A stretch of DNA of 64,000 bases from the NCBI GenBank assembly GCA_002104905.1, contig MCFE01000167.1, forward strand, positions 82,156 through 146,155, written 5' to 3'. Shown here piece by piece: positions 11,503-22,907 of the stretch. The DNA comes from Basidiobolus meristosporus CBS 931.73 (lineage: Eukaryota > Basidiobolomycota > Basidiobolomycetes > Basidiobolales > Basidiobolaceae). Positions within the stretch are counted from its first letter, which is position 1. Each line of letters opens with the position of its first letter. A program made the position numbers and the translations under genes. Under the pieces are notes generated by a model. It searched no databases. It saw only the letters and a program-made list of their open reading frames with translations, and had not been told where the DNA came from.

Positions 11503-12489
11503 TCACTCTATAATCTCTAGATCACTCTTACGATCCTTCGCATATGTATCTTTGTGGCGATCAAAGAGCTCACATAAAGCCTTGATGTATTCATTCTGGA
11601 GGTTTGCGATTGCTTCCGGTGTGATCTCCTCCGGCTTGAGCTTTTTTACGGGGATAGGCTTCCCGATAACACACACTATCGGGTGAGATCTGGGCAAAAG
11701 CCAGTAGTACATGACTGGAGCAAAATGGATTCTTTTTTGCAACCATTTCTGCGTATTACGCAACCAAGGGATCCGGATTTGTGAATACAGGTCGGTTTCA
11801 CCAAACACATAGGTGGGGACCAAACTTGCTCCGTTGAGAAGTGCGAGACGGAACATACCCTTGCGCTTCTTCAACACCAGGCGATGAGTGCCAGGTTCTG
11901 AATGTAGGGCTTCAGCTGCACCACCAGGAAGAAGTCCAACTGCCTTACCAACACCCAGCTCAGGATTCTTGGGATCTCTCTGAGAGAGCAAGTAATTGAT
12001 ACTCTCGGGATTAGCACTAACAAAGCCTCGCCAGAGCAAGTACTCTCGAAGGAATGGAAGGTTGAGATTTAGATTTAGAGTAACCAAACGCATATCGATG
12101 CCGGGGAAAAGTTCGGAAAACCCACAGGCATCACTAGCAAGGCACGTCTGGGCCCCGAAGCCCCATACACCGTGAGGATGTGTGGATAAGATGTAGTTTT
12201 GATCTGTTGGAAGCTCCACCTCCTTGTGAATCTTGGCAGGGAAGTGCTCGCCAAAATATCTCTGTATTTTTGAGCCCCGCATCCAAGTGTTCGAACGACC
12301 ACCGGTAGAGGAAGTCTTCCGGTCAAAGATGAAGATCCACCCGAGATAGATCAGATAAAAAGGAAACAAGACCGAGGAGGAGAAACACAGAATGTTAAGC
12401 AATATCACCACCAGTAGTAGGCAAGACATAGCAAGCACACTAAGTCTAATGTACAACTGTGGAGTACTCTTTCTGGGGATGGTTTCCAT
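11503..12489 (-). CDS. DGA1: Diacylglycerol acyltransferase 2 family (DGAT2/Dga1)
   Basis: Enzyme of the ER and lipid-droplet surface that transfers an acyl group from acyl-CoA to diacylglycerol, the last step of triacylglycerol synthesis. It is a single uninterrupted exon of 328 residues from the ATG at 12487-12489. The open frame extends 11 codons further upstream but contains no other ATG. Residues about 15-55 form the hydrophobic membrane hairpin. The family signatures are all visible: HPHG at 104-107 (active site), then PGGAAEAL and the basic segment RLVLKKRKGMFRLALLNGAS ending in the LVPTYVFGE block. Length fits the family (about 330-390). Monoacylglycerol or wax-ester acyltransferase activity is possible because the families share these motifs. 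It is divergent from the UPF0014 gene across 0.56 kb. Confidence 0.93.
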   Translation of the reverse strand: METIPRKSTPQLYIRLSVLAMSCLLLVVILLNILCFSSSVLFPFYLIYLGWIFIFDRKTSSTGGRSNTWMRGSKIQRYFGEHFPAKIHKEVELPTDQNYILSTHPHGVWGFGAQTCLASDACGFSELFPGIDMRLVTLNLNLNLPFLREYLLWRGFVSANPESINYLLSQRDPKNPELGVGKAVGLLPGGAAEALHSEPGTHRLVLKKRKGMFRLALLNGASLVPTYVFGETDLYSQIRIPWLRNTQKWLQKRIHFAPVMYYWLLPRSHPIVCVIGKPIPVKKLKPEEITPEAIANLQNEYIKALCELFDRHKDTYAKDRKSDLEIIE

Positions 12490-13046
12490 CTTCGTGACCG
12501 CAACTGTGCTCAAACTGAACAACTCAAAGGGAAATTAAAAAACTCTGCCTCCTATGGCTAGGATATTAACGAAATATGTATGTGTCTAGACTGATTCATG
12601 ACTAGATATCATCCTATTACGTGATTTAGCAGGCAATGGGTGTCCAATATCACAATACGTAAACATCCATCCATAGGAAGCGCGTTTGCATCATCAGCGT
12701 GAATGGGAAGGAGGATCTGTGCCAATGGCGAAGATAATGCTACTACTGCTTCGGCCCACATGGTGCGCAATCAAATACATGTATCGTGCTCGAGATAAAG
12801 AAACTGTATAATTCACTTGTATTGATGTTCATTCTATTCACTGATCATGTCCCCCCAGTCACCGCTCACAATCGAATTTTATCGATTGAGCTTTTGAACT
12901 TGACTTAGGTGTTAATTTTCTGCAAACTAATCTCAACGTCACACAATATCTGATAGCCAGGTTGATTAATGAGCCAAAACACGTGATGATTTCGAGAGGA
13001 TTTCAGAGCTCTAGCTTCTGGAACAGCTCTAATTTATATATTTATC
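12490..13046. other. Divergent intergenic region (DGAT2 / UPF0014 gene)
   Basis: This 0.56-kb stretch separates two genes transcribed away from each other, so it must contain both promoters. An AT-rich tract (TTTATATATTTATC) lies directly before the ATG at 13047, and CACGTGATGAT at about 12980 is a candidate E-box. Nothing else is evident. Confidence 0.5.
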
Positions 13047-14487
13047 ATGGAAGCTGGGCCACAACCCGACGAGCCTTTGGCATGGTCCAATGTTGGCATT
13101 GCAACCGGTTTGCTTCTAATCAATGGTCAGTATAATTGTTGGAATATTGTAGCTTCGAGTATTAAACTCTCAGCGACACACATAGGCGCAATTTCCCTCT
13201 ACATGGGCCTTCGTTTGGAGAAGTCGCTTATCATAAGCGGTGTCCGCTCCGTAGTGCAGTTGACGTTGATGGGAATGATTCTTGAAGATGTATTCAAAAC
13301 CAAGAACCCGTTTATTATTTTCGGAATGGCAGGTTCATAAAGTTACCAGCATGTATTTTTGGCCACCGCAACTGAGGCATTTCTGGCATCTTCTAGGGGT
13401 TCTTGTACTTCTAGGCGCCTACGAAACCACGTTCAACAAAAGCAAGAGAAGACACTCTGGCATGGTGCGAAGCGATTCTTTATTTACATGCAGCGATTCG
13501 TTGACCTTTTTCTTTCTCATAGTTCATATCAGTTCTTATATCGATGTTCTGCAGCACGCTTCTCATCGGGCTGATCGGTAACCCATTTTGGCTGCTCAGT
13601 GCTGTACATTTCAGATATTAACCTCGCACTTAGGAAACGCATTTGCCATGAACGTTTCTCCCGTCTGGACTGCACATAAATTTATACCCACCTTGGGGAT
13701 GCTTTTGGGCAACTGCATGACCGGAATGGCTTTGGGGATAAGTTCCTGTCTAAACCAATTTTGGTACGTTCTTCGTATGTATCTCGGTATGGCCATATAC
13801 TCACCTGGCCACGTACAGCGATAACAAGGAGCGTCTAGAAATGTCTTTAGGACTCGGCGCATCAAGATGGGAGGCGGGTAGGCCTGTCGCAGTAGAAGCT
13901 ATTAGAGTAGCTATGCTGCCAACCATCAATTCCATGAGGTAACGAAGTAGGATCATACTGGCTAGATGTCCAATTGTACTGACCATCATGTTGAATATGC
14001 TTCGTTTACTAGTGTTATGGGATTGATCTCCATTCCAGGTCAGCATGTAGCGTAGCTTCTAGATGACTTCTGATTGTTGATCCAATGTTCCTAGGGATGA
14101 TGACTGGCCAAATCCTCGGAGGAGCCCCAGTTATGGATGCCGTTAAGTACCAGCAAATTATAATGTTTATGATTGCGGCCTCGACCTCTCTTGGAACCCT
14201 GGGCGCAGTGTTGGTAAGCAGCTTTTTTTGGCAGGCATGGATGGAAGCATTGTCCTCACTCTTGCGAATCACAGACTTGTATTTCTATCTGCCTAGACTC
14301 CGATCATCGTCTGCGACTAGACCGTATTTACAATGCTGGTCAGAGCTCGATATTTACTTGGGCCACGGTGAAAGACGTTTTCTCGAACTCCAAGCCCGCA
14401 TCCTCAGCGCCAGAAACCAGATCTTTGTTAGCCAAGGTTCGGAATTATGGCGGCGCCAGTAGGCATAGTTCTAGCACTTCGGTCTGA
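13047..14487 (+). CDS. UPF0014 family membrane protein (FetB/YbbM- and ALS3-related)
   Basis: Polytopic membrane protein related to the bacterial iron-export permease FetB and plant ALS3/STAR2. The fungal proteins are poorly characterised, so metal-related transport is inference. I infer nine exons: 13047-13125, 13186-13332, 13397-13464, 13523-13577, 13634-13763, 13819-13938, 14013-14038, 14095-14213 and 14275-14487, totalling 318 residues. Family landmarks appear in order: LEKSLIISGVRSVVQLTLMG, the loop YETTFNKSKRRHSGM, FAMNVSPVWTAHKFIPTLGM, LLGNCMTGMALGIS, LGLGASRWEAGRPVAVEAIR, LPTINSMSVMGLISIPG and MMTGQILGGAP. A Ser-rich cytosolic tail follows. Every exon join was chosen because it restores this conserved order. 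Exon 7 is a 26-nt microexon. Intron 1 is 60 nt and stop-free, so its retention would keep the frame. Confidence 0.87.
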
Positions 14488-15757
14488 ATTTAGTTACCTG
14501 TGGAGCACAGCTATTACTATCAACAGCTACCATTCTCGTTGGCCGGATCTAGTATCAAGCGCTGTAGGTGCCCAACCCACATTCAATAAACCATGCTTCG
14601 ATAAACGCGTGCCAACTACCTCGGATTACTCGTTAGAAACTCTCATCATTATGTTAGTGGGAAATGATTGCCGAGTTCCAAGGTCAAGGCCACGATCCAT
14701 CTGTGTGTCACTCTAGAGACGTGGCGTGACAGGGATTCTGCACCGCTGGCGATGGAACTCAATGCCGTAGTATCTCTGGACATTGAATCATCCAGCAGGA
14801 TATTTAATGTACTATCAGTCATCTCGAAACCGCAGATGCTTTCATTAATGTGCCCCGTAAAGTACATGGCTACCCATATACGTGAAGATGACCTAGGTCT
14901 ACATCAGCTGTTTATGCAGTTCCCATACACAGCTAGTGCCCTGGTGTGGCATCCGAATCTGACTAGCTCAACGGAAAACAATAGGTCTCAAACATGGCTG
15001 TATCCTCCTGAGCAAATATGACACTGTACGTGTTTACTTCTCCTTATACCTTAGACCACAAGCGCTAAGTGTATTTGTATTGATTGCGGGTTTAAGGTTG
15101 GTCGGTGTAGACAAGCTCGCTTCCCACTCCTAATCCGCGGCTCTCCAATCAATCCATATCCGTAGTATGTATCATTTTCCGACCTCTTTAAGCCCTCATT
15201 CAGCCCACATCACCAATGCATCAATTTGTCGATGATTCTGCCAAGCTTTAGACACAAATAGATTATCCTTGATTCTTCAGGCTTGATCTTGGCTGGCCTA
15301 CCTACTTGATTCGAAGAGTCGCCTCCCCAGCGTTTCTAGAAAAGGCTTAACCATGAGGCGGATGCTCGTTGACTGTGCTGTTTTGCTTATTACTGATACA
15401 TCGCAGTTCACATGCCAAATTGACTGAATCCTGAGATCCTGGCCGTCCATGGGTGCTGTTTGCCGTGAAGGCGCGGTAGCGATTTACATGGTATGCATCA
15501 TATTTCGCCTGATTTCCTGCGCGATCACAAAGGTAGAGCTGAGGCTTCAGGCTGTTGACGCTCAACAGACGTACAGAAAGCCTTAATAGAAGGTGATCCC
15601 CTGCCTCGCAAGACAGCAATCAGTTTTATCTCATTTCCGGTCTCATTTTGGATTCTCATTACCTGTTCTTTATAGAAGCCTCACCCACCAAACATACAGA
15701 TATTAAATATGAATCAACCGCACGATGAATAGAACTCCTATTCACAAGGTTATATAA
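14488..15757. other. Gene-free stretch between UPF0014 gene and cyclin
   Basis: A 117-codon frame (14668-15021, plus) and a 90-codon frame (15347-15619, minus) are open, but neither shows a motif, a partner exon or codon periodicity that I can recognise. The right end contains TATATAA at 15751, a plausible TATA box for the cyclin gene. Confidence 0.5.
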
Positions 15758-16636
15758 ATGATGATTAGTCACCTCGTAACGTCACAACAAAGCGATCACC
15801 TATACATATACATTATCCTTGGTGCTGCATGCCTCGTATTCTTTAAAAGTAAAAGACATCTGCCCAGCCCAGCCCCACCACATCCTTTCCCAGCCAGTCT
15901 TGTTTTCATCGGCGTTTTACTGCCTGCCATGCTCTATTATCCTCATGTCCCCATTGGCGATGGCCGGTTGCAGTTTAGCCAGCGCGCTCAGCAAGCGGTC
16001 ACGATCTTTTCCACATTTACCGCGCGAGTTATCAGCGGACTCTGGCACGAAGATCGACCCCCCGGCGATGCTCTTGCGAGTAAGTCTGCTGAGTACCCCG
16101 TTCAAAAGAACCATCTCTTTGAGATATTTTGCTCCAGAGTGCTTGCCTGGAGCAAGGCTTCGAAATTAACCGTGTATCTTAGTTTGAAATACATCCATCG
16201 GCTAAAAGTCTATCGGCCCGAGATCCAGGGGGCAAAAGGATCGGAGTATCGACTATTCGTGATCGCACTCTTGGTCGCCCAGAAAATGTTGGAGGATAAA
16301 TCGTTCAACAACAAAACCTGGGCGGTGATAACGGGGCTCACTGCTCGGGAGATCAGTGTCATGGAGAGAGAGTTTTTCCAGTGCTTAAATTGGGACATCC
16401 ACGTCTGCCATGTCGAGTTTGAATATTGGAGGGCGAGTTTGGAACAACAGTACGACTACTTCCACGCATACATGTCCCGATCTGAGTCGCGTATCGGCCT
16501 ACACCACATGCCACCATCCTTCTCCCATCCATATCACACGCACCCACCCGTTTACACAACGCTGCCGAGCACTACTCATCCCCATCCATATCAATACACA
16601 GTTTCGAAGCGGCGTCGGTTTTCCGCCATATATTAG
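15758..16636 (+). CDS. PHO80/Pcl-type cyclin
   Basis: Regulatory partner of a Pho85-like cyclin-dependent kinase, probably linking nutrient or cell-cycle signals to phosphorylation. The cyclin box starts near FCSRVLAWSKASKLTVYL and runs through YIHRLK and GSEYRLFVIALLVAQKMLED, then FNNKTWAVITGLTAREIS and MEREFFQCLNWDIHV. This is the Pcl pattern, including the EYRLF and NKTWA segments. The C-terminus is His/Pro/Tyr-rich. The first 57 codons from 15758 look unlike a cyclin, being hydrophobic, and a TATATAA lies only about 8 bp before that ATG. Translation may therefore start at the next in-frame ATG, 15929, giving 235 residues, or a short 5' intron may exist. The cyclin assignment is firm; the start is not. 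Confidence 0.8.
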   Translation: MMISHLVTSQQSDHLYIYIILGAACLVFFKSKRHLPSPAPPHPFPASLVFIGVLLPAMLYYPHVPIGDGRLQFSQRAQQAVTIFSTFTARVISGLWHEDRPPGDALASKSAEYPVQKNHLFEIFCSRVLAWSKASKLTVYLSLKYIHRLKVYRPEIQGAKGSEYRLFVIALLVAQKMLEDKSFNNKTWAVITGLTAREISVMEREFFQCLNWDIHVCHVEFEYWRASLEQQYDYFHAYMSRSESRIGLHHMPPSFSHPYHTHPPVYTTLPSTTHPHPYQYTVSKRRRFSAIY

Positions 16637-19090
16637 AGTCCTACCAACATTCGCGATATCCCTGCGTTGCCCACATGCACGGTTAGCCCACCAAGTGGAC
16701 CTGACAGAACCATCATCAAGGTGTGATCCGTAGGCGCAACACGTCGCTACAGGCATCCTGATAATGAGGTAATTGCCTATCGCTTGACTCACTCTATCCC
16801 TAACGAACCATGGTGGGTCATCCACAACACCGTGCCTCCACTGCTAGTGGGGACGAGATCCCCAGCATCTGAACAATGGGCCCGTCTGTGGAAGGAACAC
16901 CCTCATCTTACACCCTGATCATTACATAAGCATGAGCACGGTAGGTTAAGGTGGACGGCACACAAGGATCCTGGCTGATGATGGCACGGCATGGATCCTA
17001 CGTTCCACAGGTGCTCGCATGTCTGTTTCCTCACTGCCTTAATTCTAAATCATAAATCATCCCAACACGGCATTCCAGTTTGTTGGAACCTATCGCATGT
17101 TGAATAGCTAAACCTGCTCTATCGAGAAATGATGTAGCTTAAAATGTCCTCGCCAGATTGGCGATTCCCTCCCCGGAATCCCACTTGGAAATATATTTGA
17201 TATTTGGGCGTCCCCATCATGAATACCGGTCCCTTTCTTGCATATGCAAGACGTAGTCCGATTATTCCACAAACTAGCCTGTCTGCTTGTTTAAGGGAAT
17301 TGTAATTACCTTTCCTCAGTTCGATATGGGTTATGCTGTGCCTTGGTTTCACCTGCCTCCATTCCCAAGGTGCCTGCTGAGATTTACCAGAGGTCCATAT
17401 TTGGCACGTGCCGCTCTGTAATCACGTGAGGGGGCCATTCGATATTTAGGACCACCCTTAGGGAGACGGTGGTATGCCTGCTGTCAATATGAGCTAACCA
17501 ATCTGGATATCACGGAGAAATTGATATGCTTTGATTGATTGAACGTTTTACCCAAGCATACAATCGAAAGGGGCGTAGTCTAACGGGCTTTAAGGAGAGC
17601 CGGATTCCTGACGGGTCCTAGGGAATACTACCAAAACGGCGAGAATAGGAAATCGCCAAATAAGGTTGGGGGCTTGAATGCCTTTCTGGACGTAGTTCTA
17701 TCTCCTTCAGCTGTCCGGGGCGAAAATCACCCTGATCTGGTGTCCTAGGCTTCGCCGGTTGAAGCGTGGGTCAGTGTCGGGTTCAGTCTATCCGAGATTC
17801 CACCCAGCGGCTGAACCAATAGGGGGACGGTTCTTGCATAGGTATTGCCTAAAACGGGTGCATCAAGGAATCGAAGTAGGGAGTGCGCTGTGCACTGGTT
17901 CCGTTTCGAAACCTCATTAATAAGCGTTCGAAATTGAATTCTGATTAATATGCTTGCAAGCACTCCACTTGGGTTTGGTGAGATTGGTGGTCATATGGTG
18001 GCTCATCAGACGCCCCTGTTCGATATGAACAGGCAGTAAATACCCGAGAGATTTACCAGGGTCTCGCGATTGCAGTGCCGTCGACTGCGTGCCCGGTTTT
18101 AGGCTTTGGAACATTGTCAGGCATCCATCAGATTATGCAAGAATTACTATCCCAAGTCCAAAACTTAGCAAAGTACTTGGAGTAGCGCTTCCGTCTACGC
18201 TTATTTTTAGCTTCATTGAATGGTTTACCCATCTACTTGCATGTTTCGATGATTCACCCTAGTTGTGGATGGAGATTTGGATTGGTAGACCGCTAAGGCA
18301 GCATCGTGGGTATGACGACACGATGACTGGGAGCCATGTCGATCGCAATCATGGATGGCCGGAGGGGAAGTCTCTGATGGTGTGCGAATGGCCGGGACCT
18401 CTAAGGAGCGAAGATGAATCTATGAGTTTATGTGGATTTAGGGCGTTAGCTTGTTCGTTCCCTGGGACTTCTGCATAATTTATGCAGGTAAACAAAGTAT
18501 CTAAGCCAATTGGGGTGGCTCATGGGTAACGGCAACCTGCAGTCGGTAATTATATTATGGACATATCATCAGAGAGGTCGGGATATCGAATCACCAGTCT
18601 GATCTGAAATCCAACCCCTGAGGGCCCGTTGAGCCAGCGTTTCCTCACTATCTTTGTTTGGAAGCGGATAAAATAAGACGGCAAAAATATAGAAACCAAG
18701 TCATATAAGATATTTGTCTAATTGTATCCTGGATTAGGGTTGATGAAATCTCAGCCTGTCCGCCTGTATTCCTGAAGCTCAATTCGGCTTGACCACATTT
18801 TATAGCTTTGTTTGATTCCACTTGTTCCCATTGCTTTTGCTCCCATTTCCCTATTTCCCCTTCTGACTGAATTAACCAGTGGCTGTTTATCCTTGGGCCA
18901 CCATAGCGCTAGAGAGCATTAAAAATCAACGTATTCGAAGGACTGTATAGACAGTTGGGAGTAAGGTTGACTATCTTTGTTGTCTGTGAAATAACTGGCC
19001 TAGAGTCCGCTTTTTTCTGCCTAAGTAGTGCCTGGCTCCACCGTCATTCCTTAGTCGCTTCTCACTTAGGAGGTATTTGCTTCTTTTGCC
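16637..19090. other. 2.5-kb gene-free stretch
   Basis: Only scattered frames of 60-110 codons are open and none carries a motif. No RNA gene, tandem repeat or mobile-element remnant was recognised. The region probably contains the 3' UTR of the cyclin and the promoter of the RhoGAP gene. Confidence 0.5.
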
Positions 19091-22050
19091 ATGCCAACTC
19101 ACTCTGCTTTGCGCTCACCCGATTCTAATGAGGACCTTGACCTCGTCGTAAGTTTCACTCTCTTCCCATATTATATATTATACCACTTTCATGCACCGCA
19201 AACTTATAAGCCCGCCACCTCATGGCATTATATCCTTTTAGATGGCCAGCGTCGAGCATTCCTATCAGTACGTTAAAGACATGACTGAGGGAAATCAGCT
19301 AGAACTGGCTTCGCTCTTGAATTTCTTTCGAAACCGGTGAATACCACACTCCGTACTTTTGCAAGCCATTTGTGAACTTACACCCAGGCACAGCTTAATT
19401 ATAGAAGAGCAGTATTGGAAGAGTCTTGACAAGCTAGCCAAGAGACAGGCCGAGCTGTTTCCATTGATGTAGTTATATCCTTTGTGCGGCTCTTCGTCAC
19501 GGTTACTGTACTAAGCCGTATTCCACGATTTGTATTTAGGACTGGCGGTACCAATTTGATGACCACTTGTCAACAAGCTTTCAGAGCTATCGTGTACGCT
19601 CACGAGGACCTGGCCACATTGCACAGGAGCATTGCCGAAAAGCTTGCGAAAGAGATAGTGGAGCGTCTAGCCATCATCAAGGTGATTCTCTGCGTAGGCC
19701 AACACATCTCTCCAAAGGAGAATTACTGATCGCAATTTAGGACAACCACCGATCGAAGGGTTCGCATATCAAATCCGTGTTGAAGTCGGCCAACAAGGAG
19801 TATCTAGAATACAGAACCCAAACTCTACCTAAAGTACGGTCTCTACGCCTAGAAAGCCAGACATTCACACTCACCCCTTTACCCCATACGGAACAGTTAC
19901 AGAAAACGTACATCTCGAAATGTGAATCGCTGAAAAACTCGTTCGGTAATGACGAAGAAAACTCGTCGAGACCAAACCAGACTCCACGCCATAAGCAAAC
20001 CAATTCCAAGGTATCTGTCGAATAGTGGATGTTCATTGTACTATACAGAGACTCACCGAGCCGCATAGAACTTTGCCAAGTACACCAAGGCGAAGAAGGA
20101 GCTGGACGACGCTGGTAAGTTGCTGCTTTGTGAGGATAGGGCTGGTTGGTCTGGGTGGAGGTTTATCGATTTTTGGATCGCAGACGAAGACTACCGTCGG
20201 GGAATCCAACAACTAGAGCGTGTAAGACAGAAGCATGCATTCCATACAAAGAACGCGTTCGAGGTACTTTTCGGTGGCTGATGTTTGCGAGAGTTTGTTG
20301 ATTCACACGGCGCTCTAGGATTCGAAGGATCTGGAATCTGAGCGTATCGAAGAAACCAAAGAGATTTTCCAGAAATACAGCAGTGCAGAGCAGGAGATGT
20401 GTAACGGAACTAACTTGGTAGGTGCACTATTGACGCAACAGAGTGAAGCTTTTGCCCACGGCCAGAGTTTGATAATGATCTGTTAGGTGCTGGATCAGAT
20501 ATATCCATATGTGGAATGCATCAAGCCCGAGGTTGATATACGTTTGTTCAGCGCATCTCGACAGCCACATGACTGTACACTGCCCCAGCCCGTGTACTAC
20601 AACAACTACTACGTTGGTGTAACCAAAGGTATCCATAAGTTTGCGTAGGTGGCTTTGTTTGGATATCTAACTCAGCAGCATGTAGATCTAATTTTTGGTG
20701 TGCCACTTACCGAGCACCATCGCCTGAAGAAACGTCACGTCCCATTGATTGTAGAGAAATGCATCGATTTCATTGATAATCATGGTCAGTAAGAGCGTGT
20801 GAAGTTGCATTGCTGTGATGGACTTCTCACCCCCTTTGCTCTCCAGGATTGAACAGAGAGGGAATCTATAGGGTCTCTGGAAAGCATTCTCAGGTTCAAC
20901 AGTTACGGCAGGCTTTTGAGAAGAACGAGGAGATCAGTCTAGAAGATGACACTAGCGTAGCCTCGGTGGCCAGTCTCCTCAAGACCTATATTCGAGAACT
21001 ACCTGAGCCACTGTTCCCTTTTCCTTTTGCTGAGCGTGTCGAGTATTCAAGTATGTGCACCAGTAGAGACCCATACCCTCCGATTCATTCACATTGATGC
21101 ATACATTCCGCTCCATAGAATACCCTGATGCAGAAGATAGACTCATAATACTCCGTCAAAAGTTGAGCGCCCTGCCCGACGCCCACCTCTATACTTTGTT
21201 AAACCTTGCTCGCCATCTTGCTCGGTCGGTCAATATCTACTTGTCATTGATGATGCCATCCGATCTAACATCAGGGCTTGTCTTTAGGGTAGCGCAGCAC
21301 TCAGATGCCAACAAAATGAACATTTCCAACGTCAGTCTGATCTTCACCCCGGTGATATTCCATGACGCTCCCGACTCTACGGGGGCAGGATCGCTTGCGG
21401 AGTGGCAATATGACATCGTGTTAGAAGATCTAGTCAACAATATTGATGGTATCTCTGATTCCGACGGACTTCTCAAAACGGAAGGACTCTCCTCTGGGGA
21501 TCGGTCGAGCCAGCTGTCCAGCCCAACTTCCCCGTGCCGCCATAGTCGAAGCTTGTCAGTTGAGGGGTATTTGATGCCGCTTGCTGAGCGCAATTATTCA
21601 ACGAATACTCTGGGTTCTGGATCCCCTGACGATAGCCTGTTCCCTGATCCGTCAATGGACACATTGAGCATCACAACCCGAGGCTCGCTATCGTCATTTG
21701 ATCTGCATTCAAGCCAAGATCACCAAATGTACTTATCACGCAATGGGGATTCCGAATCCCCACGAGTCACTATCCCTGATGTTAACTCAGGAGGGGTCAT
21801 TCCCACATCAAGCAATCATATGCCACCGTCATTACTGCCACCAATGCCGCCTCGTCCCAATGGTGCACCTGCATCGTCGATGTCTTCCCAACGTCCCTGG
21901 AACCTCTCCTCTCCTCGAGAAGAGGAGCGGTCGACGGAGTGCGTCGTGGAACCTGCCCCGGAATCCAAGTGGCCAAGCCTGACCATTCCTGCCCCTTCTC
22001 GGGCTCGTTCCATATCGCCCCACGGATTTCTCAAAAATCTGATTTCATAG
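19091..22050 (+). CDS. RGD1: F-BAR and RhoGAP domain protein (Rgd1-like)
   Basis: GTPase-activating protein for Rho-family GTPases, recruited to curved plasma membrane by its F-BAR domain. In yeast Rgd1 acts on Rho3/Rho4 in polarity and wall integrity. I infer 14 exons: 19091-19147, 19242-19336, 19388-19468, 19540-19681, 19741-19833, 19897-20010, 20069-20114, 20184-20263, 20319-20417, 20487-20628, 20686-20784, 20847-21050, 21119-21224 and 21288-22050, giving 706 residues. The N-terminal half shows the F-BAR pattern (FFRNRHSLIIEEQYWKSLDKLAKR, long charged helices). RhoGAP begins at DLIFGVPL; the catalytic arginine finger is Arg358 in GIYRVSG, followed by LLKTYIRELPEPLFPF and the NKMNISNVSLIFTP block. 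A Ser/Pro-rich tail follows. Two introns (19834-19896 and 21225-21287) are 63 nt and stop-free. Confidence 0.9.
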
Positions 22051-22907
22051 AGCCTGCGACGCAAGCAACTCCGATCTCTAGTTTAATTTCAAGACGTGTA
22101 GCCGAATGAACCACCCTTCTCTCCACGTGTCCATCCAGATATCCCAACTGAAACTCGGTTCCCCTGGCCAACGAGCTCGCGTTCATTGGACATTCTCGCT
22201 CTCTGTATAATGGTTTCTCATCAGTACTACGTCTCCTCTCTATCTCCCCCGCTGGCCCCATCTATTATTAGCAAAGACTGCTGTGTTTCAAGCCAACCCT
22301 TAAGTGCGATGAATCCTGCGATTCGCGCCATTTTGAATTCTATAAAGATTCATTCAAATCCATCAAAGACCCAGCCAACCAAGTTTTCTCTATGCGGGAC
22401 TGGGTAATCGACACGTAGCTCGGTTCGGAGCAAGCGCGAAGATGCGACAGATTGGGGTCACGGGGTGACGATCTCCGGTGACAACGTATCTGGATGCTGA
22501 GCTGCCGAGATACTGGCCGGTTTCAAAGCAGGCAATTGGCTACCTGATGAAACAGCATGTTTCCAATTGATGCCCAGGTGTTGGAGAGGATTTCAGGATT
22601 CAGTAACAAACCACCCAAGGGAGCTGTACACAACACTGTAAAGGGATTCACACAAAAGCGACATCCCCGATTTCCAACCACTTCTCAAACGAGCCGTCGA
22701 GAAAGCCGATAAAAAGTCCCGCCACGACGGATTTCTAGGATCTGCCTACCTTCCCCCACCCTCTTCCCATCGTTTCCACTCCCTTGACGGGCGTACTTCC
22801 TGCTAAGCTCCTGCTTGACACTCTACCGGGACTCCATTCCTTGCTTCACAGTCGAATTTCCATCGCTCTCCGCTGAAATCCCATAGCCGGTCAGATTAGA
22901 TGACAAA
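22051..22907. other. Intergenic region between RhoGAP gene and cysteine-rich gene
   Basis: This 0.86-kb stretch has no supported gene. Its second half is pyrimidine-rich (CTTCCCCCACCCTCTTCCCATC near 22750), which is common just upstream of fungal transcription starts and fits a promoter for the following gene. Confidence 0.5.

Noticed and set aside
14668-15021. A 117-codon frame after the UPF0014 gene.
   Set aside because: No homology-like motifs, and the UPF0014 protein is already complete upstream.
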